Source: Solibacillus silvestris_B
Lineage (GTDB): Bacteria; Bacillota; Bacilli; Bacillales_A; Planococcaceae
Direction of reading: 5' to 3'
Assembly: GCF_051967575.1 (NCBI RefSeq)
Contig: NZ_JBQCJW010000004.1
Coordinates: 124,001-188,000, forward strand
Length of the DNA stretch: 64,000 nucleotides
Below, piece by piece: positions 18,485 to 26,326 of this stretch. The notes beneath the pieces were generated by a model. The model was not told the DNA's origin. It made no database searches and saw only the letters and a list, made by a program, of their open reading frames with translations. The stretch's first letter is position 1; each line of letters starts with the position of its first letter. Both the position numbers and the translations under genes were made by a program.

Positions 18485-19156
18485 CTAACTGGGATTCTTT
18501 TCAGATAGCTGGCTTGAACATGCGCCAAATGAGTTATATATTACATCTGCTTTCCCCTTAGGATTTTCCATTTTGACGTAGTATTCTTCGGCTATCCAAT
18601 ATCTTCTTTCATATTTATTCAGCCTATGCTGATAATCTCCAATATACAAATCCCGATTTAACACTCGATTTTCTCTCTCTTTTTGGGGACATTCCAAAAA
18701 TATAACGAAATCAAAATACTCTCTCCATTCCCGCCTTTGAATAAATACGCCTTCTATCAGTACAATGGAAAGAGGCGCTATGCATAATTTCTGTGCCGAG
18801 ATATTGTCGGCTGTTTTATCGTATAACGGCAAATTCATTAATCTCCTGCCATCATATAACGACTGGAACAATTCTGTTTGCAATAATTTTATATCCCATT
18901 GAAGAAAATAGTATTCATGCCACTCTTCATATCCCGTGTTATATCGTTTGTCGGATTCAACAATATAATCATCAATATGCAGTGTTGCAACATCATATCC
19001 TTTTTCCGACAAAACTTTGCTGAGTTTCTCTACAAAAGTAGTTTTTCCAGCACCGCCCAGCCCGTCAATCCCTACGATAAATGGACGTTCATGCTGGATG
19101 GTCTTTTTTAATTGAGTCAGCAAAATATCTGAAAGACGGACTAAAGACAATAACAT
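18485..19156 (-). CDS. P-loop kinase of the uridine kinase type
   Basis: This 223-residue protein has Walker A GLGGAGKTT (about 31-39), an LHIDDYIV segment in the usual place of the base/lid region, LIEGVFIQRREW as Walker B-like strand and an arginine-rich region (QKERENRVLNRD) that suggests the lid. It resembles uridine kinase-like proteins of Bacillus of unknown substrate, so a small-molecule phosphotransferase is the safe call. The G-rich ribosome binding site abuts ATG 19156; the TTG six bases later (19150) may be the true start. It lies 37 bases after the next gene on the same strand. An imperfect hairpin at 18480-18517 overlaps its end and could terminate. Confidence 0.72.
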   Translation of the reverse strand: MLLSLVRLSDILLTQLKKTIQHERPFIVGIDGLGGAGKTTFVEKLSKVLSEKGYDVATLHIDDYIVESDKRYNTGYEEWHEYYFLQWDIKLLQTELFQSLYDGRRLMNLPLYDKTADNISAQKLCIAPLSIVLIEGVFIQRREWREYFDFVIFLECPQKERENRVLNRDLYIGDYQHRLNKYERRYWIAEEYYVKMENPKGKADVIYNSFGACSSQLSEKNPS

Positions 19157-19193
19157 CCCCCTCGCTTTCTAAATTGAATCCAGTTTTCTTCCA

Positions 19194-20078
19194 CTAAGCT
19201 GCTGCATTACTTTGTCGATACTTAACAAGTGCCAGATGTACCCACTCTTTATAAAGCTGGTCTTTCGCAAGTATTTTCCAAGGATTAAACATCGTTTGTC
19301 CATGTTTATTAAAATATAATTCTTCTCCAATATAGTAGGCAGCATGTTGGATGATGCCATTTTCATCTTGCCAGACCACGATATCTCCTTGGTGCAGTTC
19401 TTCATCCAGGAATTCCTCGTAGTGATACTGTTTCAACTTTTCAAGAAATGTTTTCTGGTGTATCCATTCATAAATAAACCACTCTTGTTCCCCTTCCGAA
19501 ATAGCGTATAAAACCGCCGCTAAACAATTGGCGCCTTGGTGATAATCAAAAGTATTGGCAAATGGTTTCAGAAAACTAGGCAAAAATTTTGGCGTTTTCT
19601 CGCATTCCCCGTTATCCCACCATTCATAGACCATCGTTGCAAGTATTTGTTCTTTGGACGATTCATCAAGCTTCTCCCACATGGAACGCTGAATGACAAT
19701 ATGCCCATTCACTGTATAACTTGAAGGTATTTTCTCGATTTCCTGCATGAACGCGGCGGGCAGCACAAGTCCTCTTCCACATTGCACTTGCGAATTTAAA
19801 ATGAATTGTTTTACCCCTTCAGCCATGCTTTCAATCCATTCCTTTTTGGCAATGATTACATATTGAGCACTCTTTATATTCCAGTATTCATAGCCGTTTA
19901 CATAATTTAATTGTCCATATGTGCTATGGCTGTAAAATTCATCGATCGGCATTATCAGCACACCTGTTAAGTCGATTCCATGAGTAAGCTGTTCTTTCGA
20001 AAGGAAAAATAAATCCTTTTCCGGTACATAGCTCTCCATCCATGAAAGCAGGATTTCTTTTGTCGGTTTTATTTTCAT
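19194..20078 (-). CDS. Uncharacterised protein with a possible NlpC/P60-like C-terminal domain
   Basis: I do not recognise the 294-residue protein as a named family. Its C-terminal third has the order of a papain-like NlpC/P60 domain: a Cys in GANCLAAVLYA (about residue 185), then GDIVVWQDENGIIQHAAYYIG with a His in the usual catalytic place, and a following polar residue in NKHGQ. The N-terminal two thirds (Trp- and Tyr-rich) are of unknown fold. No signal peptide is seen, so it would act in the cytoplasm. AAAGGGGA precedes ATG 20078. It may be cotranscribed with the P-loop kinase downstream. Confidence 0.55.
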   Translation of the reverse strand: MKIKPTKEILLSWMESYVPEKDLFFLSKEQLTHGIDLTGVLIMPIDEFYSHSTYGQLNYVNGYEYWNIKSAQYVIIAKKEWIESMAEGVKQFILNSQVQCGRGLVLPAAFMQEIEKIPSSYTVNGHIVIQRSMWEKLDESSKEQILATMVYEWWDNGECEKTPKFLPSFLKPFANTFDYHQGANCLAAVLYAISEGEQEWFIYEWIHQKTFLEKLKQYHYEEFLDEELHQGDIVVWQDENGIIQHAAYYIGEELYFNKHGQTMFNPWKILAKDQLYKEWVHLALVKYRQSNAAA

Positions 20079-20316
20079 TATGTAGTTCCCCTTTAACTGC
20101 TAATCTCGCTGCACTAAATATCATTCGCTTCTTTTGAAACATCCTTGCTTTCCCGAATAATAAGCTGTTTTAACTTCATTTCTTAATCTACACATAAATA
20201 TTAACGTAAATTCCCAGCAATAAGTCATGCTTCCCTCGTTTGGAAAATCGCTCCGAAAAGATGATTAGGGAGCAATTTACCTAGTCGTTTTTAAAAGAAT
20301 ATATTAGTCAATTAAA

Positions 20317-20706
20317 TCATTGATTGCGAAAATCGAATTTATCGTTAAGAACATCAAGAGTATGCCCGTTGATCATGACTGTGGAATTATCCAGCCACTC
20401 GATATTCGCGCTTGATTCACGATAGTTCCAATAGATGTTTTTCGTTTTGCCATTGCGCTTATTAAACACCAATTCGCCTCTTACGGCATCCGCGCTCAAG
20501 CCTGTACTCGATACATATGCCCTCAAAGTATACGTCCCATCAGGAGATATTTCTTCGGTAAGATACTCGCCTGCCGGTAACCGCTTCATATCGAAAAATG
20601 CCCAATACACGCCATATCCCGTTAAACATATAAATAAAAAGCCAATGATAAAAGCAAACTTAAGCATTCTATTTCCAATCAGCTTTTCTATGATTTTCCC
20701 AGCTAT
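20317..20706 (-). CDS. DUF5412 family membrane-anchored protein with apparent AUA start
   Basis: One membrane helix (VYWAFF side ends about residue 37) is followed by a small beta domain with ISPDGTYTLRAYVSS, AVRGELVF, KNIYWNYRES and MINGHTLDV, the pattern of DUF5412. The start is unclear. A strong AGGGGGAG site (20713-20720) is followed after 6 bases by ATA (20704-20706), where ATG would be expected. The first upstream ATG (20733) precedes that site, and the next ATG (20667) has a poor site and would cut into the helix region. I give the AUA start; the function is unknown. Confidence 0.62.
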   Translation of the reverse strand: MAGKIIEKLIGNRMLKFAFIIGFLFICLTGYGVYWAFFDMKRLPAGEYLTEEISPDGTYTLRAYVSSTGLSADAVRGELVFNKRNGKTKNIYWNYRESSANIEWLDNSTVMINGHTLDVLNDKFDFRNQ

Positions 20707-20869
20707 AAAACACTCCCCCTTTTTCCAATGCATTATTGGATGAATATGTTAACTGGACCTTTCTATAATAGACTCATTAGTTTGACGAAAGTTCCTATGT
20801 AGGTAAATTATTGTAAGGATTATTCTTAATTTGATTTAAGTTAGTACACCTAGAATTTCAAAAAAACGG

Positions 20870-20926
20870 TTGCACAATATTTCACTCCATGTATATAATG
20901 TTATTATAGTGTATATACATTATATG
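20870..20926 (+). promoter_or_regulatory. Promoter and probable GntR operator of the ABC operon
   Basis: A -35 TTGCAC (20870-20875) and -10 TATAAT (20894-20899) are 18 bases apart. Two nested inverted repeats cover the -10 and start region: ATGTATATA (20889-20897) with TATATACAT (20912-20920), and TATAATGT (20894-20901) with ACATTATA (20918-20925). YtrA-class GntR regulators bind such sites in their own promoters, so this is the likely operator of the regulator encoded at 21055. Confidence 0.65.
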
Positions 20927-20938
20927 AGGTGATTAATT

Positions 20939-21064
20939 ATATGTAAATTGGTCTTCGATGACAAATCATGTTATGGCTATACTGTTTCATTAAAGAAAGA
21001 GTTACATGACATTAGTTCAAGTATGTTTTTAAAAAGTAAAGAAGAGGGATTGGCATGCAAATAA
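20939..21064 (+). CDS. Possible 41-residue leader reading frame before the GntR gene
   Basis: A GAGGTG site (20926-20931) is followed by ATA at 20939 and by ATG-TAA (start then stop) at 20941-20946. The frame beginning with the ATA stays open for 41 codons and overlaps the gntR start by 10 bases; its residues (KLVFDDKSCYGY, SLKKELHDI) look protein-like. It may be a leader peptide, a gene damaged at its start codon, or chance. No homologue is known to me. Confidence 0.2.
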   Translation: MCKLVFDDKSCYGYTVSLKKELHDISSSMFLKSKEEGLACK

Positions 21065-21426
21065 TAATTTCCAACAGTTCAAAGGAACCGATTTACGAAC
21101 AAATTACGAGTCAAATTAAATCGTCTATTTTAGCAGGTGAACTACAGGAGGGTGCAGCAATACCTTCCATGCGCAATCTTGCAAAGGAACTGAAAATTAG
21201 TGTTATAACAACGAAACGCGCCTATGAGGAATTGGAGAAGGCGGGCTTTATCTATTCCATTGTCGGAAAAGGTTCTTTTGTTGCAGAGCAAAATTTAGAA
21301 GTTATAAGAGAAAAGAAGCTGAAGGTCATCGAGGAGCAAATGAGTGCGGTCATAACGAACAGCAGAGAAATAGGCCTTTCACTTGATGAACTGCAGGACT
21401 TATTAAAGATTTTATATGAGGAGTGA
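21055..21426 (+). CDS. GntR family regulator, YtrA subclass
   Basis: The 123-residue protein has a winged helix (about 10-78) with EPIYEQITSQIKSSILAGEL and IPSMRNLAKELKISVITTKRAYEELEKAGFI, then a short C-terminal helical dimerisation tail, the compact form seen in YtrA-type repressors that lack an effector domain. It sits first in an operon with an ABC ATPase and permease, which is the classic YtrA layout; such operons respond to cell-wall-active antibiotics in B. subtilis. It probably represses its own promoter. Confidence 0.88.
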   Translation: MQIIISNSSKEPIYEQITSQIKSSILAGELQEGAAIPSMRNLAKELKISVITTKRAYEELEKAGFIYSIVGKGSFVAEQNLEVIREKKLKVIEEQMSAVITNSREIGLSLDELQDLLKILYEE

Positions 21427-21431
21427 AATAA

Positions 21432-22298
21432 ATGGAGAATGTAGTTGAATTTACAAATGTAACGAAAAAATTTAAAGATTTTTCCGTCAAGAATATTAAT
21501 TTACAAGTAAAGCAAGGCTTTGTAACGGGGTTCATTGGAGCAAATGGTGCCGGTAAGTCAACAACGATAAAAATGATGATGAATCTCCTAAGACCAGATG
21601 TCGGGGAAATTAAGCTTTTCGGATTGGACTACATGAAACATGAGAAGGCGATTAAGGAGCGTATAGGGTTTGTGTATGATGGCAATGTGTTTTTTGAAGG
21701 TCTGAACTTAAAAGATATAAAACGCATCGTAGCACCAGCCTACAAACAATGGGATGATGCACTATTTTATCAGTATGTTGAAAAATTCGAATTACCGCTT
21801 AATAAAGCAATGAAAACTTTCTCGAAAGGAATGCAAATGAAGGCATCATTGGCGATAGCACTATCACATCATGCGGAGCTTATTATTATGGATGAGCCAA
21901 CAGCAGGCTTAGACCCCATCTTTAGACGAGAACTGTTGGATCTATTACAAGAATTAATGATTGATGGAAATCGTACCATCTTCTTCTCTACGCATATTAC
22001 AACGGATTTAGACCGTATCGCAGATTATATCGCTTTTATTCAGAGCGGGGAATTAGTATTTAATCAGTCCATTCACGACGTAGCCGGAAACTATGCGCTT
22101 GTCAAAGGAGGATTGGACCTTCTGGATCGAGACACTGAAAAGGCATTTATTCATGTTCATCGTGCAACAACAGGATTTGAAGCATTAACGGATAATATTA
22201 AAGGAGTACAAAGAATCTTCGGAGACACCGTTGCCATTGACCAAGCCTCTCTGGAGGATATCATGTATTACTTGAAAGGAGGAATACAGCATGTTTAA
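21432..22298 (+). CDS. ABC transporter ATP-binding protein
   Basis: The 288-residue protein has Walker A GANGAGKST, a signature region of the form FSKGMQMKASLAIAL, Walker B LIIMDEPTAGLDP and a His switch (FSTHI). The SKGM form replaces the usual SGG and is common in this subclass of GntR-linked exporters. It begins 5 bases after gntR and overlaps the permease gene by 8 bases. It should drive the membrane partner encoded next. Confidence 0.88.
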   Translation: MENVVEFTNVTKKFKDFSVKNINLQVKQGFVTGFIGANGAGKSTTIKMMMNLLRPDVGEIKLFGLDYMKHEKAIKERIGFVYDGNVFFEGLNLKDIKRIVAPAYKQWDDALFYQYVEKFELPLNKAMKTFSKGMQMKASLAIALSHHAELIIMDEPTAGLDPIFRRELLDLLQELMIDGNRTIFFSTHITTDLDRIADYIAFIQSGELVFNQSIHDVAGNYALVKGGLDLLDRDTEKAFIHVHRATTGFEALTDNIKGVQRIFGDTVAIDQASLEDIMYYLKGGIQHV

Positions 22299-22896
22299 TC
22301 TTATTAGACGCGATGTCATACTACAGAAAAAACAGCTATTACTTTTTATTCCTTTTGTCATTTTCTTTATTATAATGGAAGCGAATCCAGCTTTGATTTT
22401 CCTCGTTGCGAGTCTTATTATTCCCTTTAACACATATGCTTACGATGAAAAGGCAGAGACGAACATATTATTAAACTCCTTGCCTTACACACGTACGGAA
22501 ATTATCGCATCACGCTATCTCGGTGCTATTATTTATATGGTTTCAGCAATCGGAGTGACAAGTCTCACATTATTTGTTTTCAATAAACCTTTTACACTGA
22601 CACATATTGCAATTGGTTGTAGTTTATTTTTATTATTTGCTTCCTTTACCTTCCCATTATTTTATATATTTAAACCAGGTTATATTTTTCCGGCTGTTAT
22701 GATTGGTTTTCTTCTTTCAGCAGCGATAGGACCAGCTATTATGTTATTTTTAGCTGACCAATTGACAGTAATAAAGGATTTTATTATTAATTTATCCGTC
22801 CCTGCTTTATATACAGGAGCCACAATTGTCGTCATCATAGTATATGTTAGTTCCTGGTGGGTTACCAATAGCATTTACCAGCGAAAAGCGTTCTAG
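22291..22896 (+). CDS. ABC-2 type transporter permease
   Basis: This 201-residue protein has about six membrane helices, with YDEKAETNILLNSLPYTRTEIIASRY between the second and third, a stretch typical of the small ABC-2 permeases found in GntR-ABC operons. AAAGGAGG lies before its ATG. It is the last intact gene of the operon; a possible third membrane-protein relic follows (22944-23117). Confidence 0.84.
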   Translation: MFNLIRRDVILQKKQLLLFIPFVIFFIIMEANPALIFLVASLIIPFNTYAYDEKAETNILLNSLPYTRTEIIASRYLGAIIYMVSAIGVTSLTLFVFNKPFTLTHIAIGCSLFLLFASFTFPLFYIFKPGYIFPAVMIGFLLSAAIGPAIMLFLADQLTVIKDFIINLSVPALYTGATIVVIIVYVSSWWVTNSIYQRKAF

Positions 22897-22943
22897 GCAG
22901 GTTCACTTTATTATTAATAAATCAAGCCAACTTTACTGAGTAT

Positions 22944-23117
22944 ATGTTAAGATTGCATTGCTTTAGAAATAAAACAGTGATGAGCATAGGGACCATTTTA
23001 GCACCATTGGCATTAAATATAGGGACCATTCCATTAGTCTTCTATTCGCTCTCTGGTATAGCAGAGAGAGCAAGCATTTTTTCCGTCGACAAATACCGTG
23101 GCCAAATCATAGTTTAA
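22944..23117 (+). pseudogene. Possible remnant of a membrane-protein gene
   Basis: The frame reads 57 codons with a hydrophobic core (SIGTILAPLALNIG, then LVFYSLSGIAERAS) and a polar end (DKYRGQIIV). There is no ribosome binding site, the frame is open upstream to the end of the permease gene without a start, and a terminator hairpin lies within it. It could be the 5' part of a lost third gene of the ABC operon. Call is weak. Confidence 0.25.
23048..23082 (+). terminator. Probable terminator of the GntR-ABC operon
   Basis: GCTCTCTG (23048-23055) pairs with CAGAGAGAGC (23062-23071) with a two-base bulge, followed by a T-rich run from 23077. Confidence 0.55.
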
Positions 23118-23125
23118 AGCACCGA

Positions 23126-23170
23126 AAATAACCGCAAAACACTTTACAACGAGTGTTTTGCGGCTATTTT
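23126..23170. terminator. Bidirectional terminator
   Basis: A long stem (about 23126-23143 with 23152-23170, one mismatch) with an 8-base loop is flanked by T-rich sequence on the plus strand and by TTTTC on the minus strand. It ends the leftward gene whose stop is at 23193 and backs up the operon terminator. Confidence 0.75.
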
Positions 23171-23192
23171 TAAAGACATGTTTCCCCCGCTT

Positions 23193-23705
23193 TTAATATT
23201 CCATCTCTAGTCGGCTTTTCACTCTTTCGACCATTTCATGCTTCCCGGATTGCATCGCGTCATAAAAGTCGCCATGCCCCGTGTAATCATAGAAATCCCT
23301 CGAAATAAAGCGCGTTGCCTGCAAAATCTGCTCCAAATCAGCAGCATCTTCTTCTGATAGCGATAGGCTCTGCTCATAATTCATTAAATACATATCCGCA
23401 TCAAATAATCGATCTTCCCACTCATGATGCACTGTATATCCGCTGAAAAACAGATCTTTTATATTTCGGAATTCATAAAAAATTTTTCTGAAGTCATCTA
23501 TGTTTTCCTCAGTCAAAGGTTGGCTGAAGTCCCATTCCAGAAGTTCTTCCACCGTATCTCTCAAAATAAAATTCGCGTATGTATATTGCGTACTAAGCTG
23601 ATCTTCCAGTGCATCCACCTGATCATTTGCCGGGTGAACGAACCAGATTGCCGCATATAAAATTACCGCACCTAAGAAGCCGGCAATATACTTCCACTTA
23701 ACCAT
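23193..23705 (-). CDS. Uncharacterised membrane-anchored protein
   Basis: This 170-residue protein has an N-terminal membrane helix (about 5-23) and a helical acidic outer domain with many Asp, Glu, Phe and Tyr (FRKIFYEFRNIKDLFF, DYTGHGDFYDAM). I recognise no family. GGAG precedes ATG 23705 by about 10 bases; the longer in-frame start at 23729 lacks such a site. It is flanked by decaying genes but is itself intact. Confidence 0.6.
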   Translation of the reverse strand: MVKWKYIAGFLGAVILYAAIWFVHPANDQVDALEDQLSTQYTYANFILRDTVEELLEWDFSQPLTEENIDDFRKIFYEFRNIKDLFFSGYTVHHEWEDRLFDADMYLMNYEQSLSLSEEDAADLEQILQATRFISRDFYDYTGHGDFYDAMQSGKHEMVERVKSRLEMEY

Positions 23706-23844
23706 CCCTATCACACTCCAACACTTCAAATAATATTCTGAATATAATCTTTCATTCCATATTATACAATTCTATCTATGGAATAAATATAAAAAGCACT
23801 CCCTCAAACCGATTCTGATATGTTTGGCACTGCATTTATTAAAG

Positions 23845-23967
23845 TTATTTAATCCTTTTTCTTTTATTTTCTTCACCTTTAAACATGAATCTTATCCCTT
23901 TCCATGCAAGTGCCTCATCTTCATACCGAGGCAAAATATGCAAATGAGCGTGGGGTATAATTACCTG
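23845..23967 (-). pseudogene. HIT-family (histidine triad) protein, C-terminal remnant
   Basis: Forty codons encode VIIPHAHLHILPRYEDEALA, followed by a basic tail and a stop at 23845-23847. The HAHLH followed by hydrophobics is the histidine triad of HIT nucleotide hydrolases, which normally sits about 95-105 residues into a protein of about 140. Here an in-frame TAA (23968-23970) lies directly before the fragment and no start exists, so about two thirds of the gene is gone. The Nudix gene lies just upstream. Confidence 0.75.
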
Positions 23968-23985
23968 TTACCTAAAATGAGTCTC

Positions 23986-24387
23986 TCACCATGCAATGAA
24001 AAAAGGATGATTATCTTTATCTAAACATTTTAAAAGCTCTTCTTTAAAGCAATCATTTTTTATCAGTTTTAATGCCTCATCAATGCAAAAAAAACCGACT
24101 TCCAAGCTTTCTTCACTTGTTCTCAAACTTCCATTTATAGGTATACCTAACCACCACATATTGCATATATTCCCTTTCAACTGTTGTGAGATTCCGCAAA
24201 ATTCAATAATATCGACGTTTAGTCCTGTTTCCTCTTTGACCTCTCTAATTACAGCATTTTTTATATTTTCATTTTCTTCTACTATCCCGCCTGGTAATTC
24301 CCATCCCCTCCAAGGATCTTTTTTTAATAAAATTCTCTTATATTCATCAAGAATTACCGCACCTGATGTAATAATAAATTTATTCAT
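23986..24387 (-). CDS. Nudix hydrolase
   Basis: This 133-residue protein has a complete Nudix box from about residue 31: GGIVEENENIKNAVIREV followed by KEETGL, matching Gx5Ex7REVxEExGL. Such enzymes split nucleoside diphosphates linked to another moiety; the substrate is not readable. A GGTGGTGG site lies before ATG 24387; the longer start at 24411 is less likely. It sits between two broken genes. Confidence 0.85.
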   Translation of the reverse strand: MNKFIITSGAVILDEYKRILLKKDPWRGWELPGGIVEENENIKNAVIREVKEETGLNVDIIEFCGISQQLKGNICNMWWLGIPINGSLRTSEESLEVGFFCIDEALKLIKNDCFKEELLKCLDKDNHPFFIAW

Positions 24388-24471
24388 AGAATCCACCACC
24401 TGCGATATCATTATCTATATTGAAACAAGCTGCGTTAAAAACTAAAAAACACTGCACTTTTTTTACTGATA

Positions 24472-24966
24472 CTACAAATCCTTTTTCATTGTCCAGGAAA
24501 CGCCTTTATCTTGATGCACTTTTTCAAATTCGCCCTTTTCGTACATTAGCAATGCTGTCTCGTTGTGAGGATCAACGCTCAATGATAAAGCCGAGTAACC
24601 AATAGAACGAGCATAAACAATCATTTTTGACAACAGGTGCCTCCCGATTCCTTGACCCCTATGCTGGGACATAATTGCCATTCCAAGTTCAGGCGTTTCA
24701 TCGTCTATAAAGCCATAGCCCGCTTCTTCAGTATTGAATAATCTTATCCAAACTGCCCCTAGCGGATTATTATCGCCATCCAATGCGATAAATGCATGTT
24801 CATCTTTCCTACCCCAATTTTCGAGGTATTTTGCTATATTCGGTTCCCTCAGTAGAATTTCTCGACTTGACACATATTGCTCATCAGGAACATATATAGA
24901 CTAATACAGCATTTCCCACAAGAACGGCATATCCCTCTCTTCGAATGGTCTGATTGAATAACCCAC
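24472..24966 (-). pseudogene. GNAT acetyltransferase gene interrupted by an amber codon
   Basis: A GNAT frame begins at GTG 24966 (AAGGAG 8 bases before), reads YSIRPFEERDMPFLWEMLY, meets TAG at 24901-24903 (codon 22) and continues in the same frame with SIYVPDEQYV through the acetyl-CoA loop HRGQGIGRHLL to ETALLMYEKGEF. A single change (CAG to TAG) would explain it. All other GNAT features are intact, so the stop is recent, suppressed, or an error. Confidence 0.8.
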
Positions 24967-25076
24967 AATGTTCACTCCTTAAGAATTTTTTTAAACCGTA
25001 ATTCAATTATTCTGCCTCATTAGCATTAACAATCATTATTCTATTTAGTTAGTAATCCCCCTGTAATATGACTATT

Positions 25077-25110
25077 AAAAAAAGCGAAAAGGTGTATAAA
25101 ACCCTCTCGC
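25077..25110 (-). terminator. Terminator of the lysine-degradation operon
   Basis: A 10-bp stem with two mismatches (25084-25093 with 25101-25110) is followed on the minus strand by T7, 16 bases past the acyl-CoA dehydrogenase stop. Confidence 0.7.
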
Positions 25111-25125
25111 CTTCCCTTTAGACTG

Positions 25126-26316
25126 CTATTCAAATGGCCAGCCCGGCAGCATGCAGCGCAATTTTTTGTCCTCACGCTTGCCGAGCACATAATCCGCTTG
25201 CATCATTGTATGAATTTCGCGTGTCCCTTCATAAATGACAGGCGCTTTAGAGTTCCGCAAATAGCGGGCAACAGGATACTCATCCGAATATCCATAGGCA
25301 CCGTGGATTTGTACGGCATCATCCGCAGCTTTATTCGCAAAATCGCATGCTTGCCATTTTGCGAGCGAAGTTTCGCGTGTATTGCGCACTCCTTTATTTT
25401 TCAGTTCTCCCGCACGGTATACAAGAAGACGGCTCATTTCATACCCTGCTTCCATTTTTGCGAGCATTTGGCCGACTAGCTGGTGGTCACCGATTGGCTT
25501 TCCGAAAGTCTCACGCTCTTTACAATATTTTACGCTCGCCTCAATACAAGCCTGCAATAAGCCGACAGCACCCGCTGCTACTGTAAAACGCCCATTATCA
25601 AGTGCGGACATCGCAATTTTAAAACCTTCCCCTTCTTCACCGAGCAAGTTTTCTGCCGGAATTTTTACATCCTCAAAAAATAACTCGCCCGTATTCCCTG
25701 CGCGAATGCCATATTTCCCTTTAATCGCCTTTGAACTAAAGCCTGCCCACTGCCGTTCAACGATAAAAGCTGAAATGCCATGATGGGATTTCTTTTTGTC
25801 CGTATAGGCAAAAACGATGAAATGGTCCGCAATATCACATAAGGAAATCCATGTTTTCTGACCGTTTAAAATATAATAGTCACCATCACGCTTCGCATAT
25901 GAATTCATCGCCGCGACGTCCGATCCTGCACCTGGTTCTGTTAACCCGAATGCGCCTATTTTCTCGCCTTTTGCTTGCGGTATTAAATACTTTTCCTTCT
26001 GCGCTTCCGTTCCCCATTGCATCAGTGTCATGCTGTTCAAACCTGTATGGACGGAAACCGCGGTACGAAATGCCGTATCACCGCGCTCCAGCTCTTCACA
26101 TACAATCGCAAGTGAATTGTAATCCATACCTGCACCGCCGTAATTTTCCGGAACACAAACACCCATCAATCCGAGCTGGCCAAGTCGGCGCCAAATTTCC
26201 GGGTCAAATCCTCCATTAGCATCCCATTCAGCAATATGCGGTATAATTTCCGCATCCACAAATTGGCGAACCGTTTTACGTAAAAGTGCCTGTTCTTCCG
26301 TAAATTCGAAGTTCAT
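25126..26316 (-). CDS. Acyl-CoA dehydrogenase, possibly glutaryl-CoA dehydrogenase-like
   Basis: The 396-residue FAD enzyme has FGLTEPGAGSDVAAM (FAD and substrate loop), a C-terminal QIHGAYGYSDEYPVARYLRN, and IYEGTREIHTMM with the catalytic Glu of the medium/short-chain type. It oxidises an acyl-CoA to an enoyl-CoA and passes electrons to ETF. It lies 10 bases after lysine 6-dehydrogenase, so it belongs to the same operon; oxidation of a lysine-derived acyl-CoA (for example glutaryl-CoA) is an inference from that position. The extra 20 residues after the usual family end are Arg/Lys-rich then end in PGWPFE. Confidence 0.83.
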   Translation of the reverse strand: MNFEFTEEQALLRKTVRQFVDAEIIPHIAEWDANGGFDPEIWRRLGQLGLMGVCVPENYGGAGMDYNSLAIVCEELERGDTAFRTAVSVHTGLNSMTLMQWGTEAQKEKYLIPQAKGEKIGAFGLTEPGAGSDVAAMNSYAKRDGDYYILNGQKTWISLCDIADHFIVFAYTDKKKSHHGISAFIVERQWAGFSSKAIKGKYGIRAGNTGELFFEDVKIPAENLLGEEGEGFKIAMSALDNGRFTVAAGAVGLLQACIEASVKYCKERETFGKPIGDHQLVGQMLAKMEAGYEMSRLLVYRAGELKNKGVRNTRETSLAKWQACDFANKAADDAVQIHGAYGYSDEYPVARYLRNSKAPVIYEGTREIHTMMQADYVLGKREDKKLRCMLPGWPFE

Positions 26317-26326
26317 AAAATCACTC

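Noticed and set aside
18480..18517. Hairpin over the end of the P-loop kinase gene as terminator
   Set aside because: The stem is imperfect and no T run follows on the minus strand, so it was not listed as a terminator.
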